A stretch of 12,554 bases of DNA from Clostridia bacterium. GTDB lineage: Bacteria > Bacillota > Clostridia > Christensenellales > HGM11417. Positions 5,893 to 12,554 of the stretch are shown here, piece after piece; positions within the stretch are counted from its first letter, which is position 1, and each line of letters opens with the position of its first letter. The DNA is taken from positions 1 through 12,554 of the forward strand of contig JAFQWR010000070.1 of assembly GCA_017407365.1 (NCBI GenBank), in the 5' to 3' direction. Below the pieces are notes generated by a model that was not told the origin of the DNA, ran no database searches, and saw nothing but the letters and a program-made list of their open reading frames with translations. The position numbers and the translations under genes are program-made.

Positions 5893-8277
5893 TTACTTTT
5901 CGCTGACGCTTTTTATTTCGTAAATCCTCAGCTCACCCTTTGCCCGAACGCCAATCTGCACAAAGGCAGACGCCTGCAAGCAAACCGCAAAGGAAACCTC
6001 CTCGCCGTGCGCGGCAAACGGAAAAGCCTCTTTGCCGATCAGCAGATAGCCCTCGCCCTCTGCTCTGCAAAGCAGGGTATGCCTGCCTGCGGAAAGCTGT
6101 AGGCCCTGCGATATTTCCGCATCAACCAGCCTGCAAACGCCGTTTTCCACCGAGGCTTTGCCAACGGCATTCCAGTTGGCAAGATAGAAGGCAAAATCTC
6201 CGTTCACCACACAGGGCGCAGAATATAAGCCCGCATCGCTGTGTAAATCGGTTGCAAGAACGGTGAGCAGCGTGACCTCTGCACGGTAATCGTTGTTGAA
6301 AATCCTCACGTTTTTCACAGGGGAATAATCGTCTGTTTCGCTGTTGTCGAAGGGCTGCTTGCCGTGCTGAGGGGTATCACACCAGGTACCCACCGAATGC
6401 CCTCCGTTCAGCACACAGTCATGCACGTAGATACCGTCTATCTGCTGATATTCCTGATTTTCGGCACATCTGCCCCACGGGATAAACGCAATTGCCTTAC
6501 CGCCGCCACCGTAGCCGGAATTGAGATAGCAATGCGCAACCTCGATATTGCGCACGCTGTTATCCTCCCCCTCGGGGATGGTATACCAAAGCCCCTCACG
6601 CGCATCCGCATAGTTTGCGCTGAACGTCACACAGTCGTCGTTGGTGACGATTAGGGTATTGGCAATCAGGACATTTTTACAGCTTCCCAAGCCGATGCCA
6701 TCTGCACTCAGACAGCGCACGTCGAAGAAGCGACAGCCGTTGATAAACACATTACGCGTGGTAGTCAGCTGTACATGATAGGAATTTGCACGGTTTACCG
6801 TAATATCGGAAATTTCTACGTTACAGCTATTCACGAATGCAATGGGCACCACGTGAAAAACGCTTACGCAATGCTTGGGGAAATACGGAAAGCCTGCAAG
6901 CCGTTCTTCATTTCCGCCATCGTACATACGGATTTTACCGCCGCCCGTGATGCGCACGTTGTGTACGTTATTGCCGTACAGCATCGGAAGGTTGCTCACC
7001 AGAAAATTATGCGCCCAGGAAACGTCAAGATAGGGAGAATCGTGCCCGCATACGATAGGATACGGATAATCCTCCGGGCGGTCAGACTGCAGCAGTATAG
7101 CAGACGGTGCAATATGAAGCTCAATATCGGAGCAAAGCGGAACGTGCGTTACACGGAAGCGTCCGTCTTTTAGCACAACTCTGCCTCCACCGTGCCCGCT
7201 GACGTGCCGTATTGCACGGATAACAGCCTGCGTATCGTCATCAAAGCCATTACCGCTTGCGCCGAAAACCCTGACGTCTACCGTGTATTCATCCACATAA
7301 AAGCCGTAGGGGTTTTGCACCGCAACAGACGGCTTTTGCATATATTGCACGGCATCCTCATCCAGCAAAAAGTCCTGCTCCTGCTCACCGGTAACCGAAA
7401 GCAACAGCAGCTCTCCCTCCTCCTTGGCTACCAGCTCAAGCTGATAGAGCTTGGCGTCCTCAGGTAGCGAAAGCGACTGCACGGATACCGTACGGCAGCA
7501 TAAGGTCTGATCTATATAACAGGGAAGCTCGTACCACACCTCAGGCGCAAGATCGGTGCAAAAGCGCAGACCAAACGTCATGGGGCTCATTGCGCTTGCC
7601 GTGATTGCAAAGCTTTCCTTAACACTGAAAAGCATATTCATCACCGAGTATTCGGGCTTATCCAGCGCAGGAAAGCGCAGAGCCTGCCCTGCAGAAAACT
7701 GCCACAAAAGCCCCTTTTCCTGCTTGGTCAGCCTTCCCTCCGTTTGCAGGAAGGAAAGCGATTTACCCTTGCGGAAGGAAAAATCCAGAATACTTCCGAA
7801 ATACATCTCGTCCAACAGAATCTCCTCTGCTACGGGCGAGGCATCCTTGGTGGAATAAAAATGCAGGGTAACGCTTCCGGGCGGCTGAGGAAGCGCCAAT
7901 GCGGCAAGCTCCAGCACTATGCGCGTCCAGCGTTCACCAAAAAAGGTTACCTCGGTACGCACCCTTTCAGAGCCACAATCAAAGGACACCCCGATTGCAT
8001 TACAGCTGAGGGAGGCGTTGCAGGCAAAGGTAAAAACATCGGCATTCTGCGTGCATCCGTTTGGAAGGGGAAAGGTTACCTCCTTTTCTACCGACGTTGG
8101 CACACATCTGCCCATCAGGTGCAAAACAGGCTGCTTGCGATAGGTACGCTTCGGAATAAGCGTCACGTTTTCGGTAACGGACATTTTTTCAATCGCATCA
8201 CCTGTAACCGCCTGCGTAAGAGAAATATAACGGCGGTCGGTTATATAAAAGCCCTCAAAAATTCTTTTCTCATCCAT
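5893..8277 (-). CDS. GH28-like right-handed beta-helix protein with flanking beta-sandwich regions
   Basis: The 794-residue protein has no signal peptide or membrane segment, so it is probably cytoplasmic. Its centre (about 332-665) is a pectate-lyase/GH28-type beta-helix. It opens with VDVRVFGASGNGFDDDTQAV (333-352) and GGGRVVLKDGRFRV, a signature of the superfamily, followed by coils such as VEISDITVNRANSYHVQL. The segment SADGIGLGSCKNVLI (524-538) and NDDCVTF (546-552) match the GH28 NTD and DD sites, giving D526, D547 and D548 as candidate acids. The expected HG and RIK motifs are not recognisable; GYGGGGKAI (588-596) stands where HG is expected. Residues about 35-165 and 170-310, and the C-terminal part from VNGDF (691-695), look like carbohydrate-binding beta-sandwiches (inferred). 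It could hydrolyse an imported (oligo)galacturonide or another glycan. ATG 8277 follows AAGGAG by ten bases. Confidence 0.72.
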   Translation of the reverse strand: MDEKRIFEGFYITDRRYISLTQAVTGDAIEKMSVTENVTLIPKRTYRKQPVLHLMGRCVPTSVEKEVTFPLPNGCTQNADVFTFACNASLSCNAIGVSFDCGSERVRTEVTFFGERWTRIVLELAALALPQPPGSVTLHFYSTKDASPVAEEILLDEMYFGSILDFSFRKGKSLSFLQTEGRLTKQEKGLLWQFSAGQALRFPALDKPEYSVMNMLFSVKESFAITASAMSPMTFGLRFCTDLAPEVWYELPCYIDQTLCCRTVSVQSLSLPEDAKLYQLELVAKEEGELLLLSVTGEQEQDFLLDEDAVQYMQKPSVAVQNPYGFYVDEYTVDVRVFGASGNGFDDDTQAVIRAIRHVSGHGGGRVVLKDGRFRVTHVPLCSDIELHIAPSAILLQSDRPEDYPYPIVCGHDSPYLDVSWAHNFLVSNLPMLYGNNVHNVRITGGGKIRMYDGGNEERLAGFPYFPKHCVSVFHVVPIAFVNSCNVEISDITVNRANSYHVQLTTTRNVFINGCRFFDVRCLSADGIGLGSCKNVLIANTLIVTNDDCVTFSANYADAREGLWYTIPEGEDNSVRNIEVAHCYLNSGYGGGGKAIAFIPWGRCAENQEYQQIDGIYVHDCVLNGGHSVGTWCDTPQHGKQPFDNSETDDYSPVKNVRIFNNDYRAEVTLLTVLATDLHSDAGLYSAPCVVNGDFAFYLANWNAVGKASVENGVCRLVDAEISQGLQLSAGRHTLLCRAEGEGYLLIGKEAFPFAAHGEEVSFAVCLQASAFVQIGVRAKGELRIYEIKSVSEK

Positions 8278-8436
8278 ATCCTGTTATCTCCTTTCATGCA
8301 GGGATACCGTGTAAGGCATACAAGGTGAAACACTGTTTTGCGGTAGAAGGGCAAGCATGCATTGACAAAAGCCCCTCCTCTTCTTATGCCAAAAAAACAG
8401 GCACAAGAAAACACTACACGAGTAGCCTTGCGGTAC
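8278..8436 (-). promoter_or_regulatory. Long leader of the GH28-like gene
   Basis: About 155 bases separate the predicted transcription start from the ATG. The leader carries AAGGAG (8293-8288) near its end and a few short complementary segments, such as CTAC/GTAG and TACCG/CGGTA. No known riboswitch, T-box or attenuator was recognised. An open frame beginning with TTG near 8438 has no ribosome binding site and is not taken as a gene. Confidence 0.4.
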
Positions 8437-8442
8437 AAATCA

Positions 8443-8472
8443 ATTATAACAAATAACAGCGGATGCTGTCAA
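8443..8472 (-). promoter_or_regulatory. Strong sigma-A promoter of the GH28-like gene
   Basis: On the minus strand, a perfect TTGACA (8472-8467) and a perfect TATAAT (8448-8443) are separated by 18 bases. It is the closest match to consensus in the window. It lies between the rsmI terminator and the GH28-like gene and so drives only that gene. Confidence 0.92.
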
Positions 8473-8480
8473 CCGTTTGA
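8469..8480 (-). promoter_or_regulatory. Candidate operator overlapping the -35 box
   Basis: The 12-mer TCAAACGGTTGA on the minus strand is a near-palindrome (five of six base pairs of the two half-sites match) centred on CG, and it covers four bases of TTGACA. This is the shape of LacI-family operators, which often control sugar genes. It is a short motif and could be chance. Confidence 0.3.
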
Positions 8481-8528
8481 AAAGACTTTTTTTGCGCCTA
8501 TCCGTTGCCAAAGTCTTTGCGAAAACAC

Positions 8529-8561
8529 AAAAGCCCCACCGCTTATCTGCGGCAGGGCTTT
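8529..8561 (-). terminator. Rho-independent terminator after rsmI
   Basis: On the minus strand, AAGCCCTGCCGC pairs with GCGGTGGGGCTT (8560-8549 with 8542-8531, two G-T wobbles) around a six-base loop, followed by TTTTGTGTTTTC. It starts five bases after the rsmI stop. Confidence 0.88.
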
Positions 8562-8565
8562 ATAT

Positions 8566-9372
8566 TTACTGTTCTTCTTCAAGGAGAAGGCGATACACCT
8601 CATTTTTGGGCAGATTCCGATCTTTTGCCACCGCCTTTATGGCGTCCATTTTTTTGTAGCCCTCTTCGATATACATCGATACGTGCTCCGAAACGGAAAG
8701 GGAGGAAAGGGCGTTTACTGCCCTGGTCGCACCCTCTACCACCAGCACGTATTCTCCACGGAATTCCTCGGGCGGAGTGGAAAGAGAGGCAAAGGTGACC
8801 TCCTCGTACAGCTTGGTAATCTCACGTACAAGAGCAACCCTTCTGTCGCCAAGGATTTCCACAAGCATTTCCATCACGGATTTCACATCGTGCGGAGCGG
8901 CATAAAACAGCAGGGTGGCAGGAAGATTGCGGTAGGGCTCAAGCAGCTTTTCGCAATCCTTCTTCTTTTCGGGCAGAAAGCCCAAAAAGGCAAAGGCACT
9001 GCTATCCATACCCGAAAGCACCAAAGCGGTGATAGCCGCACTTGCACCGGGCAAAACGGTATATTTCTGATTGCTTTCTATGGCAAGACGCACAAGTTCC
9101 CGCCCCGGGTCAGACACGGCAGGCATACCTGCATCCGAAATGTATGCAATGCTTTTTCCCGATTTCAGCTTTTCTATTACCTCTGCCGCGCGTTCCTTTT
9201 CGTTGAACTTATGCAGTGAATGCAGGGGCTTTTTAATCTGATACCTGGCAAGAAGCGGCGCGCTGTGGCGGGTATCCTCGCAATAAATCTCATCGCACTC
9301 AGAGAGCACCTCTATTGCACGCAGGGTGATATCCTGCATATTCCCTATGGGGGTTGCAACCAAATATAGCAT
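8566..9372 (-). CDS. rsmI: 16S rRNA (cytidine(1402)-2'-O)-methyltransferase
   Basis: The 268-residue protein is RsmI, which uses S-adenosylmethionine to methylate the ribose of C1402 in the 16S rRNA decoding centre. It is a tetrapyrrole-methylase-fold protein. Diagnostic motifs in order are ATPIGN (6-11), CEDTR (31-35), SDAGMPAVSDPG (79-90), PGASA (108-112), GFLP (131-134), REITKLYEE (183-191) and GEYVLVVEG (206-214), then a small helical C-terminal domain. ATG 9372 is preferred over the in-frame GTG at 9378, because AGGAG (9382-9378) would overlap that GTG. The start lies two bases after the trmN6 stop, so the two genes are translationally close. A terminator follows directly. Confidence 0.97.
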   Translation of the reverse strand: MLYLVATPIGNMQDITLRAIEVLSECDEIYCEDTRHSAPLLARYQIKKPLHSLHKFNEKERAAEVIEKLKSGKSIAYISDAGMPAVSDPGRELVRLAIESNQKYTVLPGASAAITALVLSGMDSSAFAFLGFLPEKKKDCEKLLEPYRNLPATLLFYAAPHDVKSVMEMLVEILGDRRVALVREITKLYEEVTFASLSTPPEEFRGEYVLVVEGATRAVNALSSLSVSEHVSMYIEEGYKKMDAIKAVAKDRNLPKNEVYRLLLEEEQ

Positions 9373-9374
9373 AA

Positions 9375-10070
9375 TCACTCCTCTCCGTTTATGGCTACAG
9401 GCAAAACCTTAAGCCCCTCTGCTCCGCGGTAAACGCCCTCGATGAGCGCTACGTTGGGAGCGGCACCCCTTTTGGGGCAAACCAACTGCAAACGCTTCGG
9501 CTCTATAAACCTCAGCTTCATCTCGTGCATCAGCTCCGCAAGCCTCTCGCACGGGTACACAAGCACCACTCTGCCGCGGAAGGTCAGAGTTGCTTTTACG
9601 GCATCCAACAGCTCGCAAAGCGTCAGCGCGGTTTCGTGCCGTGCAATCGCCGCACTTTCTGTCTGACTCACAAACTGCGTGCACTTTTTTCCGTACGGGG
9701 GATTGACCGTGATGACATCAAACAGCCTTCGGCTTTGCCTGGGAAAGCGTTCACCAAAGCCTTGCACCGATTCGTTCAATACCTCAATGCACTCGTTTAG
9801 TCCGTTATATTCCACCGAGCGCAGGCACATATCTGCCATTTCGGGCTGAAGCTCAACGGCATATATTTTTTGCGGCTGATATTTTTTGGCAAGTAAAATA
9901 GCAACGATACCGCTACCCGTACAGTAATCGGCAACGAGGTCACTTTTTTTTACGTTTGCAAAATTGGCAAGCAAAACCGAATCGGAGGTGAAGGTATAAA
10001 GCGCAGAGCTTTGAATGATCTGCACACCGTCCCCAAGGTCGTCGAGCCGTTCTGTTTCTTTCAGTATCAT
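9375..10070 (-). CDS. trmN6: tRNA1(Val) N6-adenine methyltransferase-like protein (TrmN6/YabB family)
   Basis: The 231-residue protein is a class I SAM-dependent methyltransferase. It has FTSDSVLLANF (27-37), SAM motif I as DYCTGSGIV (48-56), acidic motif II at VEL (72-74), and the N6-adenine catalytic motif NPPY (123-126). The family substrate is A37 of tRNA1(Val) in E. coli; the exact tRNA in this organism is not known from sequence. ATG 10070 is chosen because AGGG (10081-10078) is about seven bases upstream; the alternative TTG at 10076 abuts this site. The place next to rsmI matches B. subtilis yabB. The ferredoxin terminator lies only 18 bases upstream with no separate promoter in between, so expression probably depends on readthrough. 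Confidence 0.9.
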   Translation of the reverse strand: MILKETERLDDLGDGVQIIQSSALYTFTSDSVLLANFANVKKSDLVADYCTGSGIVAILLAKKYQPQKIYAVELQPEMADMCLRSVEYNGLNECIEVLNESVQGFGERFPRQSRRLFDVITVNPPYGKKCTQFVSQTESAAIARHETALTLCELLDAVKATLTFRGRVVLVYPCERLAELMHEMKLRFIEPKRLQLVCPKRGAAPNVALIEGVYRGAEGLKVLPVAINGEE

Positions 10071-10087
10071 AAACAATCCCTTCTATG

Positions 10088-10119
10088 AAAAAAGAGTGCC
10101 GTTTTTGCGAGCACTCTTT
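10088..10119 (-). terminator. Rho-independent terminator after the ferredoxin gene
   Basis: On the minus strand AAAGAGTGC (10119-10111) pairs perfectly with GCACTCTTT (10099-10091) around an 11-base loop, and the T run continues to 10088. It starts 15 bases after the ferredoxin stop. Confidence 0.88.
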
Positions 10120-10134
10120 CTTCTCGGTAAGTAA

Positions 10135-10305
10135 TTAGTCCTGGCTGATAGCGTTTACGGGGCAAGCATCTGCACAAGCGCCGCAATCGATGCAAGCATC
10201 AGGATTGATCTCGTAACGGTCTGCGCCTTCGCTGATAGCATCGTTGGGGCAGGTAGCTGCACAGGTACCGCACGAAATGCATTCTTCGTTAATTTTGTAA
10301 GCCAT
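10135..10305 (-). CDS. 2[4Fe-4S] clostridial-type ferredoxin
   Basis: This short gene encodes 56 residues beginning MAYKINEECISCGTC. Two complete CxxCxxCxxxCP motifs are visible: C9, C12, C15, C19 and C38, C41, C44, C48. Each binds one [4Fe-4S] cluster, with the usual crossed pattern in which the fourth Cys ligates the other cluster. The size and twofold pseudo-repeat are those of the small clostridial electron carriers used with hydrogenases, pyruvate:ferredoxin oxidoreductase and similar enzymes; the partner cannot be named. ATG 10305 follows AGGAGG by seven bases. It has its own promoter and terminator and sits between ricT and trmN6, a place where B. subtilis has yabA. Confidence 0.96.
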   Translation of the reverse strand: MAYKINEECISCGTCAATCPNDAISEGADRYEINPDACIDCGACADACPVNAISQD

Positions 10306-10356
10306 AATGATACCTCCTAAATATTCACCGCCGAAGCGATAGGTGTTACAATATAT

Positions 10357-10385
10357 ATTTTACCACAAATTCACGCCAATGTATA
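10357..10385 (-). promoter_or_regulatory. Extended -10 promoter of the ferredoxin gene
   Basis: On the minus strand TGGTAAAAT (extended -10, with TAAAAT at 10362-10357) has TATACA (10385-10380, four of six matches to TTGACA) 17 bases upstream. The -10 is the same as that of rpsO. The leader would be about 45 bases. Confidence 0.6.
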
Positions 10386-10408
10386 GCGTTTTTGGGGTAA
10401 TTCCTTTA

Positions 10409-11275
10409 TTATTCTTCCACGTCGTCATCTTTTCCTCCGTCTGCGGCGATCTTATCTGCCAAGGTTTTGGACGCCTTGATCTGATCGGCAGGATATTCCT
10501 TGAACTCCCAGCTTTCGTCCTTTTTCTGGAACTTCACACGGGTGATCTGCCTGAGCAGGTTGTTGGAAACAACCACACCTCTGCCGTCGGGCGTTTCTAC
10601 CGACGCCCCCACAATGGGCATCTTCTTCGCCGTTTCGGCATAGTGATCGTTTTCGTATGCAAGACAGCACATCAGTCTGCCGCAAAGCCCGCTGATTTTG
10701 GTAGGATTCAGCGAAAGGCACTGTGTTTTTGCCATTTTGATGGAAACACGGGTGAAATCGTCTAAATGCGAGGCACAGCAGCAGGGTCTGCCGCAGGGAG
10801 CAAGACCACCCAGCATTTTGGTTGCCTCTCTTGAACGAATCTGACGAAGCTCGATACGCACACGGAAATGCCCTGCAAGATCCTTGACAAGCTCACGGAA
10901 ATCCACACGGTGATCGGACGTATAGTAGAACAGAACCTTGGAATTATCAAAGGTAAATTCGCAGTCGATCAGCTTCATATCCAGCTTATGCTTTTCAATG
11001 CGCTTTTTTGCCTCAATCATCGCACTTTCCTTGCGCGATTCCTGACGCTCTGCCTGCAAATAATCCTGATTGGTTGCCTTTCTGAGCACGGGCTTTAAGG
11101 GCTGAGTAACCATTTCGTCCTCGATTTCACGAGGCGAAAGAACGACTCTGCCAAACTCCACGCCGCGCGCCGTTTCTACAATTACGCCCTCTCCCTCTTG
11201 CAGGTCTAAATTTTTAGGCGAGAAATAATAAAGCTTTCCCACAGGGCGAAAACGCACGCCCACTATTTTTGTCAT
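10409..11275 (-). CDS. ricT: RicT (YaaT), PSP1-domain regulatory iron-sulfur protein
   Basis: The 288-residue protein is RicT. In B. subtilis it forms the RicA-RicF-RicT (Y-complex) that carries [4Fe-4S] clusters and assists RNase Y in mRNA processing and in competence, biofilm and sporulation control. The PSP1 core spans about 60-150. The conserved cysteine-rich segment follows: APCGRPCCC (159-167), VSIKMAK (177-183), LSLNPTKISGLCGRLMCCLAYE (187-208), with C161, C165-C167, C198, C203 and C204 as candidate cluster ligands. The C-terminus is acidic and probably flexible. ATG 11275 follows GGAGG by seven bases, 30 bases after holB, so the two are co-transcribed. RicA and RicF are not in this window. 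No terminator was seen after the gene. Confidence 0.95.
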   Translation of the reverse strand: MTKIVGVRFRPVGKLYYFSPKNLDLQEGEGVIVETARGVEFGRVVLSPREIEDEMVTQPLKPVLRKATNQDYLQAERQESRKESAMIEAKKRIEKHKLDMKLIDCEFTFDNSKVLFYYTSDHRVDFRELVKDLAGHFRVRIELRQIRSREATKMLGGLAPCGRPCCCASHLDDFTRVSIKMAKTQCLSLNPTKISGLCGRLMCCLAYENDHYAETAKKMPIVGASVETPDGRGVVVSNNLLRQITRVKFQKKDESWEFKEYPADQIKASKTLADKIAADGGKDDDVEE

Positions 11276-11305
11276 ATATGCTCCTCCGCCAAAAGGCGTT
11301 TTATA

Positions 11306-12214
11306 TCAATCCTCTGCCGTAGATAGCGCAAGCAAAAACTCGTCTAACGCAAACAGAAAACTGCAGTGATAACTTAATTTTTTACGGCAAAGCGCCGCAA
11401 TATCCAACAGCCTTACAATGCCGCGCTCCCCCAGAGAGGAACGCACGGATGAAAAGCCGCTTTCGCCCTTTAAGGCGTATAAAAGCAAAATCGAAAGGGT
11501 GTCAAACAGCAGAGCGCCGTATTCCTTGAACGCCTGCCCCTTTGTGGAATAGCTTGCAAAAGACATCGCACCGCGACAGTCCCTCAGCGCACGCATACAG
11601 TATTCTGCAAGCGCATTACCCTTTTCACTCATAAAAAACCTTGCAGTATCCAGGCTTCCGCCCGAAAGCTTTACCGCTCTGTTTATGCCTGCACCCGGAA
11701 ATTCAGCCGAAAGAATTCTTGTAATCTCTGCCTCCGAAAAGCTACCGATCGGCAGACTGACCACACGGGAGCGCACCGTGATGAGCAACGCATCGGGATT
11801 TGCCGCACCCAGAACAAAATGCACGTTCTTAGGAGGCTCCTCTAAAACCTTCAGCAGCTTATTCTGCACAATGGGCGTCATTTTATGCGCATGATGCAGC
11901 AGTACAACCTTGCGTGAAGCCTCTACGGGGCTGAGCAATACGGCATCCAGCAATGCCTCTGCCTCTTCCACGTTCATTTTTTCGCCACGCGGAAAGTGCA
12001 AAACGTCGGGATGGTTTCCTTCCTTTATTCTGCGGCAGGTGCGGCAAGCGCCACAGCCACCCTGCTCACACAGCATAGCCTGTGCGGCAAGCGTTAAAAA
12101 GGCCTCCGTTTCCGCTTCTCCGCCAATTACGGCGTAAGCATGGCAAAGCATCCCCTTTACCGCATCCGCATGAATCTGCTGATATGCCCGTTTTTGCTTT
12201 AATATAGCATCCAT
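11306..12214 (-). CDS. holB: DNA polymerase III subunit delta'
   Basis: The 302-residue protein is the delta' subunit of the clamp loader, an AAA+ protein that does not hydrolyse ATP. Four cysteines that bind zinc are at C49, C54, C57 and C60 (CEQGGCGACRTC). The Walker A position (about 28-38) reads VIGGEAETEAF and lacks GKT, as expected for delta'. NKLLKVLEEPPKNVHFVL (118-135) is the Walker B/sensor-side signature of the family, and the SRC arginine finger region appears as TVRSRVVSLP (146-155), with Val in place of Cys. The C-terminal helical domain is divergent, as usual. ATG 12214 follows AGGA by seven bases and lies four bases after the tmk stop. The small yaaQ and yaaR genes found between tmk and holB in B. 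subtilis are missing. Confidence 0.94.
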   Translation of the reverse strand: MDAILKQKRAYQQIHADAVKGMLCHAYAVIGGEAETEAFLTLAAQAMLCEQGGCGACRTCRRIKEGNHPDVLHFPRGEKMNVEEAEALLDAVLLSPVEASRKVVLLHHAHKMTPIVQNKLLKVLEEPPKNVHFVLGAANPDALLITVRSRVVSLPIGSFSEAEITRILSAEFPGAGINRAVKLSGGSLDTARFFMSEKGNALAEYCMRALRDCRGAMSFASYSTKGQAFKEYGALLFDTLSILLLYALKGESGFSSVRSSLGERGIVRLLDIAALCRKKLSYHCSFLFALDEFLLALSTAED

Positions 12215-12218
12215 AAGC

Positions 12219-12554
12219 TTATCCTATAATTCCAAGCGAAAGAAAGCTTTCTCTTAATTTTTGTTGGGTTTCTGCCTTGGTGCCGCTTGCATCCACACGA
12301 ATCACACGCTCGGGCTCACGCTCGCAAAGCGTGATATATCCTTCGTAAACCCTCTGATGGAAGCTGTTGCCCAGAAGCTCTAAGCGGTCCGTTTCATCCG
12401 CTCCGCCCTTACGGGCAAAAGCCGTTTCGGGAGCAAGATCCAGAAAGAAGGTATAATTTGGCTTATAGCCCTGAATGGAAAGCTCGTTCAGTTGATCGAT
12501 ATACGCAGCTCCCAAGCCCTTTGCAACACCCTGATAGGCAAAGGTAGAATCGAT
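12219..12554 (-). CDS. tmk: Thymidylate kinase, C-terminal part
   Basis: The gene enters from the high-coordinate edge; 111 residues and the stop codon are present. The enzyme phosphorylates dTMP to dTDP. DSTFAYQG (2-9 of the fragment) is the substrate-binding DRxxxSxxAYQG region, YTFFLDLAPETAFAR is the strand and start of the lid, and DRLE with FHQRVYEGY follows, all typical of Tmk. The P-loop half lies outside the window. The frame is open to the edge, so an internal TTG at 12515 is not the start. It is tightly coupled to holB. Confidence 0.93.
   Translation of the reverse strand: MDSTFAYQGVAKGLGAAYIDQLNELSIQGYKPNYTFFLDLAPETAFARKGGADETDRLELLGNSFHQRVYEGYITLCEREPERVIRVDASGTKAETQQKLRESFLSLGIIG

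Noticed and set aside
8278..8436. Riboswitch or T-box in the long leader of the GH28-like gene.
   Set aside because: No T-box bulge sequence, known riboswitch core or attenuator with a T run was recognised, only short local stems.
8241..8438. Open frame of 65 codons on the minus strand across the leader of the GH28-like gene, a possible leader peptide.
   Set aside because: It begins with TTG, has no ribosome binding site, overlaps the true start of the GH28-like gene in another frame and resembles no known leader peptide.
11306..12214. Loss of the Walker A motif in HolB as a sign of decay.
   Set aside because: Delta' subunits normally lack a working P-loop; the zinc cysteines and the other motifs are intact.

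Overview
The window looks like a chromosomal segment of a low-to-mid GC, probably spore-forming Firmicute of the class Clostridia. Three things suggest this: strong AGGAGG-type ribosome binding sites, sigma-A promoters of the TTGACA/TATAAT type with extended -10 elements, and two gene clusters in the order known from Bacillus and Clostridium. All thirteen genes lie on the minus strand, so transcription runs from high to low coordinates. No tRNA, rRNA, CRISPR array, IS element, phage gene or long repeat was seen.

In transcription order, the first block (12554 to about 8529) is the conserved tmk - holB - ricT ... trmN6 - rsmI neighbourhood (B. subtilis: tmk, yaaQ, yaaR, holB, ricT/yaaT, yabA, yabB, yazA, rsmI). 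It covers dTMP phosphorylation, the delta' clamp-loader subunit, the RicT RNA-processing/Fe-S factor, and two RNA base/ribose methyltransferases. The small genes yaaQ, yaaR, yabA and yazA are absent. A 56-residue 2[4Fe-4S] ferredoxin, too short for many gene finders, sits between ricT and trmN6 with its own extended -10 promoter and its own terminator.

The second block (about 8480 to 5790) is a single gene with a consensus promoter (TTGACA-18-TATAAT), a long leader and its own terminator. It encodes a 794-residue, apparently non-secreted beta-helix protein related to GH28 polygalacturonases, with beta-sandwich-like regions at both ends. It is the clearest accessory gene here and sits between two housekeeping clusters.

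The third block (about 5740 to 392) is rpsO - pnp - ylxY-like deacetylase - M16 peptidase - MazG/dUTPase-like hydrolase. It matches the B. subtilis order rpsO-pnpA-ylxY-mlpA, extended by a nucleotide hydrolase. Terminators follow rpsO, pnp and the last gene. The ylxY-like gene has a -10 element resembling forespore sigma (sigma F/G) sites immediately before its start codon and no visible Shine-Dalgarno sequence. The last 56 bases hold the start of a gyrB/parE-type topoisomerase gene behind a good promoter in an AT-rich gap.

Most of the window is core housekeeping. The points worth a second look are the GH28-like protein and its possible operator, the insulated ferredoxin next to ricT, the possibly leaderless sporulation promoter of the ylxY-like gene, and the leaders of rpsO and pnp.
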